In this document: piece by piece, positions 56,861 through 64,000 of the stretch
Layout: every line of letters begins with the position of its first letter
How positions within the stretch are numbered: position 1 is the stretch's first letter
DNA from: Alphaproteobacteria bacterium
GTDB taxonomy: Bacteria > Pseudomonadota > Alphaproteobacteria > Sphingomonadales > Emcibacteraceae
Reading direction: 5' to 3'
NCBI GenBank assembly: GCA_030428615.1
Contig: JAUIDN010000007.1
Location: forward strand, 62,001 to 126,000
Length of the DNA: 64,000 nucleotides
The notes under the pieces: model-generated
The model's database searches: none
What the model saw: the letters and a program-made list of their open reading frames with translations, nothing else
Told to the model about the DNA's origin: nothing
Made by a program: the position numbers and the translations under genes

Positions 56861-58380
56861 CCAAACAACGTATTTCCATAGCAATTGCTGCGCTTGGCGG
56901 ACAGGGTGGTGGTGTTTTAAGTAACTGGATCGTCGACTTGGCGGAAGATAATGGATATCTTGCACAATATACGGCAATTGCCGGTGTTGCGCAGCGCACG
57001 GGGGCTACAATTTACGCAATTGAGCTTTTCCCGGAAAATGAGATCACAAAAAATGGTAAGGAACCGGTTCTCGCGTTGATGCCGGTATCAGGTGATGTCG
57101 ATATCTGTATCGCATCTGAACTCATGGAAGCGGGACGTGCGGTAAACCGCGGCATTGTTACCCCTGACAAAACCACGCTGATCACATCCGACCACCGTGT
57201 TTATGCCATTGAAGAAAAAGAAAATCTCAGCGATGGGCGCTTTAAGGATAATGAAGTGCGCGAAGCAATTCAGGACGCTGCGAAGGAACTGATCATTTTT
57301 GATATGGAAGAACTGGTGCTTCAGTCATCCAGTGTCATTTCAAGTGTTCTTTTTGGGGCGCTTGCAGGGTCGGGGACGCTTCCGTTTGCACGGGATGCAT
57401 TTGAAAACACCATAAAAAAATCCGGACGTGCCGTTGAAACGAATCTGGCCGGATTTGAACTTGGATTTGATGCGGCAACAGGAAAAAATCCCCCCGATCA
57501 GGTGCCGTGTGGAGAGACTATAACCGTTCGGGATGAGGACCTTCTGGACAGGATTGAAAGCTTTCCAGCCGAAGCAAGGGCGATCATAACATACGGTGTT
57601 CACAGGTTGGTTGATTATCAGGATGCGGATTACGCCAAACTTTATCTTGAAAGGCTTGAAAGCCTAAACGGGGCACCCGGCGATCTTTTAGGCGAAGTGG
57701 CACGCCATCTTGCCCTTTGGATGGGGTTTGAAGACGTTATAAGGGTCGCCGACCTTAAAACGAGGGCGGAGCGAACAGAAAAAATCGCCACGGAAATTCG
57801 CGCCGCAGACAATCAGATTTGGTACAGTCATGATTATTTCCATCCGCGTTTTGATGAATTTACCGATATTCTACCAAATACTTTAGGCAATTGGATGAAT
57901 GAATCAAAAATCATGAAAATGTTACTTTCGCCACTATTTTCCAAAGGACGCATCATAAGACCCAAAACAATATCCGGGTTCATGCTTTTAAGGTCGATTG
58001 CCGGTATGCGATTTATGCGGCAAGCGTCACGAAGATACCATATGGAAAACAAGCGCATCATGGCGTGGCTTGAACTGATCAGAAAATATAAGGATGGCAA
58101 TCTGGAATTGGCGATGGAAATCGCATTATGCCCCCGCATCATTAAAGGCTACGGTGAGACCCACGCGCGCGGCATTAACAGATTTTCCCGCATCATGTCT
58201 TTCATAAACATCGATGAAAATGATCCGGAACTTTCTAAGAAAACAGCGGAACTTAGGGACGCAGCGTTGGCCGACGCGAAGGGAACGGCATTTAACACAT
58301 CACTTGAAAATTATCAGGCAAAGGATTTGATTTCCAATGACGGAAAAAACCGTGAATTTAAATGGGCCGGATCATCCTGA
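56857..58380 (+). CDS. IorB-like beta subunit with large C-terminal extension
   Basis: A 507-residue partner of the IorA-like protein. Residues ~5-195: the gamma-type domain (ALGGQGGGVLSNWIVDLAE and IAGVAQRTGATIYA), forming the CoA/TPP-side interface. Residues ~200-507: an extension absent from archaeal IorB (~200 residues), helical, like the DUF6537-type tail found in aerobic proteobacterial relatives. Overlaps the upstream gene by four bases and the MarR gene by 44. Confidence 0.88.
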   Translation: MTKQRISIAIAALGGQGGGVLSNWIVDLAEDNGYLAQYTAIAGVAQRTGATIYAIELFPENEITKNGKEPVLALMPVSGDVDICIASELMEAGRAVNRGIVTPDKTTLITSDHRVYAIEEKENLSDGRFKDNEVREAIQDAAKELIIFDMEELVLQSSSVISSVLFGALAGSGTLPFARDAFENTIKKSGRAVETNLAGFELGFDAATGKNPPDQVPCGETITVRDEDLLDRIESFPAEARAIITYGVHRLVDYQDADYAKLYLERLESLNGAPGDLLGEVARHLALWMGFEDVIRVADLKTRAERTEKIATEIRAADNQIWYSHDYFHPRFDEFTDILPNTLGNWMNESKIMKMLLSPLFSKGRIIRPKTISGFMLLRSIAGMRFMRQASRRYHMENKRIMAWLELIRKYKDGNLELAMEIALCPRIIKGYGETHARGINRFSRIMSFINIDENDPELSKKTAELRDAALADAKGTAFNTSLENYQAKDLISNDGKNREFKWAGSS

Positions 58381-58828
58381 TTTTATTCTGGATGATTACC
58401 CGCTCTATAACCTGAACAGGACGTCCGCAACCTATATCGATGCGATGTCAAAGGCCCTTAAGTCCGTTGATATGGACCAGCCAAGCTGGAGGGTTCTTAT
58501 GCTGCTCGGCGATAAAAATCCAAGTACGGTGGGTGAGCTTTCCCGGCGATCAGTAACCAAAATATCAACCATCACCCGCATTCTTATGCGCATGGAAAAA
58601 GAAGGGCTTGTGGTTCGAAAGCCCTATCCCGAAGATAACCGCGTGATTGAGGTCTTTATTCTGGAAAAGGGGCAGAAAGTTCTGGGTGATCTTCGCGGAC
58701 TGGCAAACGAGGTTTATAAATCGGCATTTGACGGGATTTCCAATGAAGATATAATATCATTTACCGAAACTTTGATGAAGGTAAGACAAAATCTCAGCGA
58801 AATCAGGCAATTAAGTGAAATCAGTTAA
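58337..58828 (+). CDS. MarR-family transcriptional regulator 1
   Basis: A 163-residue winged-helix protein: STVGELSRRSVTKISTITRILMRMEKEGLVVRKPYPEDNR is the classic recognition helix and wing. The first 44 bases overlap the IorB-like gene, so the regulator is translationally coupled to the enzyme. No better downstream start precedes the fold. Two bases separate it from the ligase gene. Aryl-CoA thioesters are known inducers for MarR regulators of aromatic catabolism (BadR, HbaR type), so anthraniloyl-CoA is a likely ligand. Confidence 0.93.
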   Translation: MTEKTVNLNGPDHPDFILDDYPLYNLNRTSATYIDAMSKALKSVDMDQPSWRVLMLLGDKNPSTVGELSRRSVTKISTITRILMRMEKEGLVVRKPYPEDNRVIEVFILEKGQKVLGDLRGLANEVYKSAFDGISNEDIISFTETLMKVRQNLSEIRQLSEIS

Positions 58829-58830
58829 TT

Positions 58831-60405
58831 ATGACCAATAGCGCTCACATCGATACATTTGCTAAAGACAGACTGCCCCCAAAGTCGCAGTGGCCGGAGT
58901 TTTTATTTGGTGAAGATGTGCCCGCCTATCCGGATTATCTTAATGCGGCGGAAGAACTTCTGCAAAACGGTTTTATCGACAGACCCGCGGTGCTTATGGA
59001 TGATGTCGTCTGGACCTATCGCGATCTGAACAAAAAAGCCAACCAGATAGCCACTGTCCTTACGGAAGATTACGGACTTGTCCCGGGAAACCGGGTTTTG
59101 CTTCGTGGCAATAATAGTCCGATGCTCGCGGCACTTTGGTACGGTGTTTTAAAAGCCGGCGGCATCGTCATTACCACCATGACCATGCTCAGACAAAAGG
59201 AACTTGATGCGATCATTGATGTGGGCAGGCCCGATATACTCATTATTGAAAATGATCTTCCAATTGATGTTCTTGATAGCTGCCGGGATGCCGCGCGGGT
59301 CGTTGCCGGGTATGATGAAGTTATCGGGAAAATGGCGATAAAAAGCGGCGAGTTTGATGCCGTTAGAACCGCTTCCGATGATGTGGCAATGCTTGCCTTT
59401 ACGTCCGGTACGACGGGACTGCCGAAGGCGACGATGCATTTTCACCGTGACATCATGGCAATGGCAGATAGTTTTGCTAAATTCACCTTAAAGCCAACAT
59501 GTGATGATGTTTTTTGTGGCTCTCCGCCGCTTGCGTTTACATTTGGCCTTGGGGGGCTTCTTGTTTTTCCGGCTCGTTTTGGGGCCAGCGTGGTTTATTT
59601 TCATGGTGCGGGGCCGGATGTTCTTCTGGATGTAATTGAAAAATATAAGGTCACGACTTTATTTACCGCCCCAACCGCCTATAAGGTTCTCAGTCAGAAA
59701 GCGTCGGGGCGTGATCTTTCAAGCCTAAAGACCTGCGTATCAGCGGGAGAAAATTTACCCCTTTCCATATCGGACCAGTTTCATGATGAAACCGGCATAA
59801 GGCTTATTGACGGGATCGGGGCCACGGAAATGATCCATGTATTTATTTCCGCTTCGGGTGATGACATCAGGCCCGGTTCCACCGGTAAAGCGGTTCCCGG
59901 CTACAAAGCCGAAATATGGGATGATGAAAATAATCCGCTCCCCGCGGGCAAAACCGGAAGGCTGGCGATTAGGGGGCCGACAGGGTGCAGGTACCTTAAT
60001 GGTGATCGACAAGGGGAATATGTCATTAACGGCTGGAACGTGACGGGCGATATATTTCGTCAGGATGAAGACGGGTATTTCTGGTTTGTCGCGCGCGGCG
60101 ATGACATTATTATTTCGGCGGGTTACAATATCGCTGCCCCCGAAGTTGAACAGGCGGTATTGGCGCATGATGCTGTATCTGAATGTGCGGTTATTGGGGT
60201 GCCGGACCCGGATCGCGGGACAATCGTAAAAGCATTCATCGTTTTGAAAGACGGTGTAAATGGTGATGAAGAATTGGTGAAAGATATTCAGATTTTTGTT
60301 AAATCAACCGTCGCACCCTATAAATATCCACGTGCGATAGAATTTCTGGAAAGTCTGCCAAAATCGGCGACCGGCAAGTTACTCAGAAAAAATTTGAAAC
60401 GCTAA
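58831..60405 (+). CDS. 2-aminobenzoate-CoA ligase-type AMP-forming ligase
   Basis: A 524-residue adenylating enzyme of the benzoate-CoA ligase group. A3/P-loop TSGTTGLPKA (~191-200), GIGATEMIHVFISA (A5), GWNVTGDIF and GDDIIISAGYNIAAPEVE (A7-A8), KSATGKLLRKNL with the terminal catalytic Lys (A10). Opening PPKSQWPEF is typical for 2-aminobenzoate-CoA ligases. Makes anthraniloyl-CoA from anthranilate, ATP and CoA. Last gene of the plus-strand operon; convergent with MarR 2 (stop codons overlap). Confidence 0.85.
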   Translation: MTNSAHIDTFAKDRLPPKSQWPEFLFGEDVPAYPDYLNAAEELLQNGFIDRPAVLMDDVVWTYRDLNKKANQIATVLTEDYGLVPGNRVLLRGNNSPMLAALWYGVLKAGGIVITTMTMLRQKELDAIIDVGRPDILIIENDLPIDVLDSCRDAARVVAGYDEVIGKMAIKSGEFDAVRTASDDVAMLAFTSGTTGLPKATMHFHRDIMAMADSFAKFTLKPTCDDVFCGSPPLAFTFGLGGLLVFPARFGASVVYFHGAGPDVLLDVIEKYKVTTLFTAPTAYKVLSQKASGRDLSSLKTCVSAGENLPLSISDQFHDETGIRLIDGIGATEMIHVFISASGDDIRPGSTGKAVPGYKAEIWDDENNPLPAGKTGRLAIRGPTGCRYLNGDRQGEYVINGWNVTGDIFRQDEDGYFWFVARGDDIIISAGYNIAAPEVEQAVLAHDAVSECAVIGVPDPDRGTIVKAFIVLKDGVNGDEELVKDIQIFVKSTVAPYKYPRAIEFLESLPKSATGKLLRKNLKR

Positions 60406-60857
60406 TCAAGCGAATTGCGGGCAGTATTCAGAAATGAAGTAAACTCCTTCATATGATCAATGTCGATTGCTTCGAGCGCCTGTTCAATCCAAAGCGCGTT
60501 ATTTTCGGCCATTTCTTCAAAAAGCGCTTTCCCCTTATCTGAACTTCTGACGATGTAGCTGCGGCGATCATCTTGCTTCGCTTCTTTTGCGATTAGACCA
60601 TCCTTCTGCATGCGGTCAAGAAGGCCTGTAATATTACCTTTTGATGCGATCAGCCGTGCGGCAAGTTCGCCGACGGTGAGCCCATTTTGTTTTTCCCGGT
60701 CAAGCTGTGAAAGAACATCAAAGCGGGAAATATTCTGTCCGTAATTCTGACGGAGTTTGTCATCAATTATTTGTTCAAGCTTGTTTGAATAACGTAGAAG
60801 TTCAATCCAAAGTTTGAGACTTTGTTTTTGTCTTTCTGTATATTTCCCATCGGACAT
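60402..60857 (-). CDS. MarR-family transcriptional regulator 2
   Basis: A 151-residue winged-helix protein: LTVGELAARLIASKGNITGLLDRMQKDGLIAKEAKQDDRRSY. An in-frame TTG at 60881 is possible, but ATG 60857 follows GGGAG at a usable distance. Divergent from the 2-aminobenzoyl-CoA monooxygenase/reductase gene; the TTACACGTAA palindrome lies between. Probably represses this promoter and itself. Confidence 0.93.
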   Translation of the reverse strand: MSDGKYTERQKQSLKLWIELLRYSNKLEQIIDDKLRQNYGQNISRFDVLSQLDREKQNGLTVGELAARLIASKGNITGLLDRMQKDGLIAKEAKQDDRRSYIVRSSDKGKALFEEMAENNALWIEQALEAIDIDHMKEFTSFLNTARNSLD

Positions 60858-60926
60858 ATTTTCTAATCTCCCTAATGACAAACACTATATCCGGGAGCGG
60901 TGAAACTTCAAGCACACAAAAATAGT

Positions 60927-60936
60927 TTACACGTAA
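60927..60936. promoter_or_regulatory. TTACACGTAA, candidate MarR operator 2
   Basis: Lies in the 122-base divergent gap between MarR 2 and the monooxygenase/reductase gene. Differs from the palindrome at 53812 by one base. The pair suggests one regulator controls both operons of the island. Confidence 0.55.
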
Positions 60937-60979
60937 GATAATTTTGATTAGGCTATTTCCGACATAGAGGAGAACATTG

Positions 60980-63325
60980 ATGAAAATATCGGTGATAGGG
61001 GGCGGGCCCGGCGGCCTTTACTTCGCTTTACTCACAAAAAAGGCACGACCCGACTGGGATATTGAGGTATTTGAACAGAACCGTCCCGATGACACCTTCG
61101 GGTTTGGTGTTGTATTTTCTGATGACACATTGGATGAATTTCTCAGCCGTGATCCGGAATCCTATGAGCTTATCCGTGATGAATTTGCTTATTGGGATGA
61201 TATTATCATCCGTTACAAAGGTGAAGAAGTGCGCTGCAGCGGCAACGGTTTTGCCGGCTGTTCAAGGCTTAATCTTCTTAAAATTCTGCAGAATCGTTGC
61301 CGGGATCTTGGTGTAAAAATCACGTTTGGCAAACGGATTGACGTTGAAAATCTTGAAACGGATTTTGCATCATCTGACATGATCCTTGCCAGTGACGGGA
61401 TCGGGTCTTCAATCCGCGAACATTATAAAGACTATTTTGATCCCACCATAAGCATAAAATCAAATCGTTTTACCTGGATGGGCTCAAAACGAAAAGTTGA
61501 GGATTTTACCTATTTTTTCAAGGACACGAAATACGGTCCGATATGCGCCCATACTTATCAATATGATGCTCACACCTCAACCTGGGTATTTGAAATGTCT
61601 GATGAGTGCTGGCAAAAATGGCAATTTGAAGAATTTGATGAACAGGGGTCCGCGAATAAATTACAGGAAATATTTGCGGAAGAACTTGAAGGGCACGACC
61701 TGATCATCAACAGGTCCATGTGGCGGCAATTTCCGCGTATATATTGCAACAACTGGTATCACAAAAATATCGCGATTCTCGGTGACGCCAAAGCGTCAGC
61801 GCATTTTTCAATTGGCTCGGGAACGAAACTGGCGATGGAATGCGCAATCGCGCTTTCCGATGCCATGATTGAACATGGTGAAAGCTCCATTGAAAATGCC
61901 TTTAAGGCGTACGTCGAAGAACGTGAAACGCCGGTACAGATACTGCAACATAATGCGGACGTGTCGATGGCGTGGTTTGAACATATGGACCGCTCATGGG
62001 ATATGGATTTGATGCAATTTGCGGCGGTTGTGATGTGCCGCTCAAAATCCGTCACTTATGATAATCTGATTTTACGGGACGCAGGTTTTGCTGAAAAACT
62101 GGATACGGCATGGTACGAACGATACTACCGCGAAAGCGGTTATGACTACCGTGAAAGCCGCCCTACTCCGATGTTCACAAAATTTAAGCTCGGCGGACTT
62201 GAGCTTCGAAACAGGGTTGTGATGTCGCCAATGGCGCAATATTCGGCCGATGAAAATGGTAATCTGACCGACTGGCATTTTATTCATTACGGCGGTGCTG
62301 CGCGCGGCGGAATGGCGCTTATGTATGTTGAAATGACTTGTCCCTCCCCGGAAGCAAGAATTACGCGGGGGTGTCCGGGCCTCTGGACCGATGAGCATGA
62401 AGCACAATGGAAGCGAATTGTTGATTTTATCCATGAAAACACAGAAACCAAAATATGTATGCAGCTTGGTCATGCCGGACGGAAAGGATCAACGCAACGG
62501 GGTTGGGAAGAAATGGATTATCCGATTGATGATCCGGGCAAAAACTGGCCCCTTCTTTCCGCGTCACCAATTCCCTATTTTGACGAAGTTTCCCAGACGC
62601 CAAAAGCCATGGACCGAAATGATATGGACAAAGTCATAAAGGACTTTAAGGCGGCGACAACACGTGCTGACCGTGCAGGGTTTGATATGATCGAAATGCA
62701 CGCCGCACATGGATATCTGATTGCATCTTTCCTGTCGCCCCTTACAAATATTCGCTCAGATGAATATGGCGGATCAATTGAAAACAGAATGCGTTTTCCG
62801 CTGGAAGTGTTTGCTGCGATGCGGGATGCCTGGCCCCAGGAAAAGCCGATGTCGATTCGAATTTCTGCCTGCGACTGGAAAGAAGGCGGCATAAGCGAAG
62901 AAGACACCTTCTATATTGCCAATGCGTTTAAAGATGCGGGTGTGGATCTGATTGATGTATCGGCGGGGCAAACCGTACCGGATCAAAAGCCGGTTTACGG
63001 CCGGATGTTCCAGCTTGGTTTTGCCGAAGCGATCCGCAACGTCCCAAAGGTGGCGACTATGGCGGTGGGAAATATTACTGAACCCGCACAGGTAAATACA
63101 ATTCTTCATACGCGCCGCGCTGATCTTGTCGCCATTGGCAGGCCGCATCTGTGGAACCCGTTCTTCTGCCGTGAAGCTGCGGCCTGGTATGGAGTGTCAC
63201 TGGATGAAGGGGACTGGGAAAAACAATATCTTGCTGGAAAAGCGCAGGCCTATAGCTTAAAAGAGAAAGCACGGCAACAACAGTTGGAATGGCAACAAAA
63301 GGCAAAGCCAAGCCGTCATAAATAA
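60980..63325 (+). CDS. 2-aminobenzoyl-CoA monooxygenase/reductase (bifunctional)
   Basis: A 781-residue two-domain flavoenzyme. Residues 1-~390: FAD monooxygenase of the salicylate/salicylyl-CoA hydroxylase type with GGGPGG at 7-12 and GDAKASAHFSIGSGTKLAME. Residues ~398-781: old yellow enzyme domain (TKFKLGGLELRNRVVMSPM, MCMQLGHAGRKGS-like motif, IGRPHLWNPFF). This fusion is the hallmark of the Azoarcus evansii enzyme that attacks anthraniloyl-CoA using O2 and NADPH and reduces the hydroxylated ring to 2-amino-5-oxocyclohex-1-ene-carboxyl-CoA. ATG 60980 follows GAGGAGA; an in-frame TTG lies three bases before. Databases often label it salicylyl-CoA 5-hydroxylase/oxidoreductase. First gene of the second plus-strand operon. 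Confidence 0.9.
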   Translation: MKISVIGGGPGGLYFALLTKKARPDWDIEVFEQNRPDDTFGFGVVFSDDTLDEFLSRDPESYELIRDEFAYWDDIIIRYKGEEVRCSGNGFAGCSRLNLLKILQNRCRDLGVKITFGKRIDVENLETDFASSDMILASDGIGSSIREHYKDYFDPTISIKSNRFTWMGSKRKVEDFTYFFKDTKYGPICAHTYQYDAHTSTWVFEMSDECWQKWQFEEFDEQGSANKLQEIFAEELEGHDLIINRSMWRQFPRIYCNNWYHKNIAILGDAKASAHFSIGSGTKLAMECAIALSDAMIEHGESSIENAFKAYVEERETPVQILQHNADVSMAWFEHMDRSWDMDLMQFAAVVMCRSKSVTYDNLILRDAGFAEKLDTAWYERYYRESGYDYRESRPTPMFTKFKLGGLELRNRVVMSPMAQYSADENGNLTDWHFIHYGGAARGGMALMYVEMTCPSPEARITRGCPGLWTDEHEAQWKRIVDFIHENTETKICMQLGHAGRKGSTQRGWEEMDYPIDDPGKNWPLLSASPIPYFDEVSQTPKAMDRNDMDKVIKDFKAATTRADRAGFDMIEMHAAHGYLIASFLSPLTNIRSDEYGGSIENRMRFPLEVFAAMRDAWPQEKPMSIRISACDWKEGGISEEDTFYIANAFKDAGVDLIDVSAGQTVPDQKPVYGRMFQLGFAEAIRNVPKVATMAVGNITEPAQVNTILHTRRADLVAIGRPHLWNPFFCREAAAWYGVSLDEGDWEKQYLAGKAQAYSLKEKARQQQLEWQQKAKPSRHK

Positions 63326-63350
63326 TTTTCTCTAAAAAGGATCAGGGCAT

Positions 63351-63767
63351 ATGGCCACATTCAAGGTGACAAGAAAAATCCGTTTCGGGCAAACCGATGC
63401 GGCAGGGATTACATATTACCCCCGGCTCGTGGAAATGATTAATGATATTGTCGAAGATTTTTTCGCGGATGCCGTCAAGTTCAGCTATAAGGAAATGATC
63501 GTCGAAACTGACTATGGGGTGCCCACGGTTAATTTGAATGTAACCTTTAAGCGGCCTGCGGAACTTGAAGATTATGTTGACTGGTACCTGAACGTGACGA
63601 AAATCGGCAGGTCTTCCTTCACCGTTGAAATAGACGCCAAAGTCGGCGATCTGGACATCATCAATGCGATCGTGACGCTTGCATATATTAAGGGAAAAGG
63701 CGCGGATATGAAAAGTCACCCACTTCCCGAGCATGTGAAAGAAGTCATGAAAGAATATCTGAAATAA
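63351..63767 (+). CDS. 4-hydroxybenzoyl-CoA-type hotdog thioesterase
   Basis: A 138-residue hotdog-fold protein. FGQTDAAGITYYPRLVEM is the catalytic loop (Asp) of the 4HBT family; the remainder has alternating strand and helix of the single hotdog. It releases aryl or ring-derived acids from CoA, either as a safety valve or to drain a dead-end CoA ester. AAGGATCAGGG-type spacing precedes the ATG. Same operon as the monooxygenase/reductase; a similar gene accompanies the Azoarcus anthranilate cluster. Confidence 0.9.
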   Translation: MATFKVTRKIRFGQTDAAGITYYPRLVEMINDIVEDFFADAVKFSYKEMIVETDYGVPTVNLNVTFKRPAELEDYVDWYLNVTKIGRSSFTVEIDAKVGDLDIINAIVTLAYIKGKGADMKSHPLPEHVKEVMKEYLK

Positions 63768-63779
63768 AGGTAACGACGA

Positions 63780-64000
63780 GTGTCTGTTGTAACATCAAGA
63801 ATTGAAAATAATATTTCGATTATTACCATCGATAACCCGCCGGTAAATGCGCTTTCACATGCGGTGAGGCAGGGACTTTCAGATGAATTGAAGGGTGTCT
63901 CAAAAAATGATGATGTTGCAGCCATCATTATCATCTGCAATGGACGAACATTTTGTGCGGGTGCTGACATATCGGAATTCGGCAAGCCACCGAAAAGCCC
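63780..64000 (+). CDS. Crotonase domain of a probable enoyl-CoA hydratase/3-hydroxyacyl-CoA dehydrogenase, truncated at 3' end
   Basis: The first 73 codons of a gene cut by the window. GTG at 63780 opens VVTSRIENNISII, then DNPPVNALSH (an FadJ/FadB-like crotonase start) and TFCAGADISEF, the oxyanion-hole strand. The start lies 12 bases after the thioesterase stop. Full-length product is probably a multifunctional FadJ-type protein that would do hydration and 3-hydroxyacyl-CoA dehydrogenation in the lower pathway. Only the beginning can be assessed. Confidence 0.8.
   Translation, partial: MSVVTSRIENNISIITIDNPPVNALSHAVRQGLSDELKGVSKNDDVAAIIIICNGRTFCAGADISEFGKPPKS

Noticed and set aside
1-64000. 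tRNA, rRNA, IS elements, CRISPR, prophage
   Set aside because: No conserved tRNA-type or rRNA segments, transposase, integrase, capsid or spaced repeats were seen when reading through the window.

Overview
The window is a gene-dense stretch of about 45-47% GC by eye, with about 56 protein genes, no rRNA or tRNA that I could recognise, no insertion sequence and no CRISPR array. The run helicase, S4 RNA-binding protein, 7Fe ferredoxin, CarD, together with NodT-type outer-membrane factors, TonB receptors and isoaspartyl/cyanophycin genes, points to a free-living, probably marine or aquatic alphaproteobacterium, possibly near Emcibacterales, Kordiimonadales or Sneathiellales. The order is a guess. 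Both ends are cut inside genes.

Layout. 1-8.3 kb: housekeeping and regulation (Suv3-like helicase, S4 protein, VPLPA-CTERM surface protein, retropepsin-like protease, TetR, TerB, FdxA, CarD and a PPP-fold protein that has lost most metal ligands). 8.4-20.4 kb: a tripartite RND efflux operon, MFS carriers and a lysophospholipid transporter-acyltransferase-acyl-ACP synthetase fusion. 20.4-31.5 kb: envelope and nutrient genes (M48-LysM protease, degenerate SNase, TauE, PepSY iron protein, PhoD, SGNH hydrolase, RdhA-like Fe-S protein, TonB receptor with a LytTR regulator upstream). 31.5-41.7 kb: secreted hydrolases and amino-acid genes (penicillin-acylase family enzyme, two class-C beta-lactamase-fold hydrolases, a HalD/BesD-like 2OG oxygenase, LysE, alpha/beta esterase, TauE, D-cysteine desulfhydrase). 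32.1-32.4 kb holds a small independent transcription unit with two almost identical six-codon ORFs. 41.8-48.1 kb: a complete cyanophycin locus (cyanophycinase, CphA, a CphA paralogue without its ATP-grasp domain, and a convergent isoaspartyl peptidase). 48.2-50.6 kb: small conserved proteins.

50.6-64 kb is a catabolic island for an aminoaryl-CoA. It encodes a cyclase-family hydrolase that looks like isatin hydrolase, a two-subunit indolepyruvate-ferredoxin-oxidoreductase-type 2-oxoacid dehydrogenase, a 2-aminobenzoate-type CoA ligase, the two-domain 2-aminobenzoyl-CoA monooxygenase/reductase, a hotdog thioesterase, two crotonases, an SDR, an acyl-CoA dehydrogenase, a Rid-family protein and two MarR regulators. 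My reading is that isatin is opened to isatinate, an aryl-2-oxoacid, which the IorAB-type enzyme would decarboxylate oxidatively straight to anthraniloyl-CoA. Free anthranilate would enter through the ligase. Both divergent promoters of the island carry the same TTACAYGTAA palindrome, suggesting one MarR regulon. The isatinate step is inference. The anthraniloyl-CoA ring-attack enzyme is the best-supported part.
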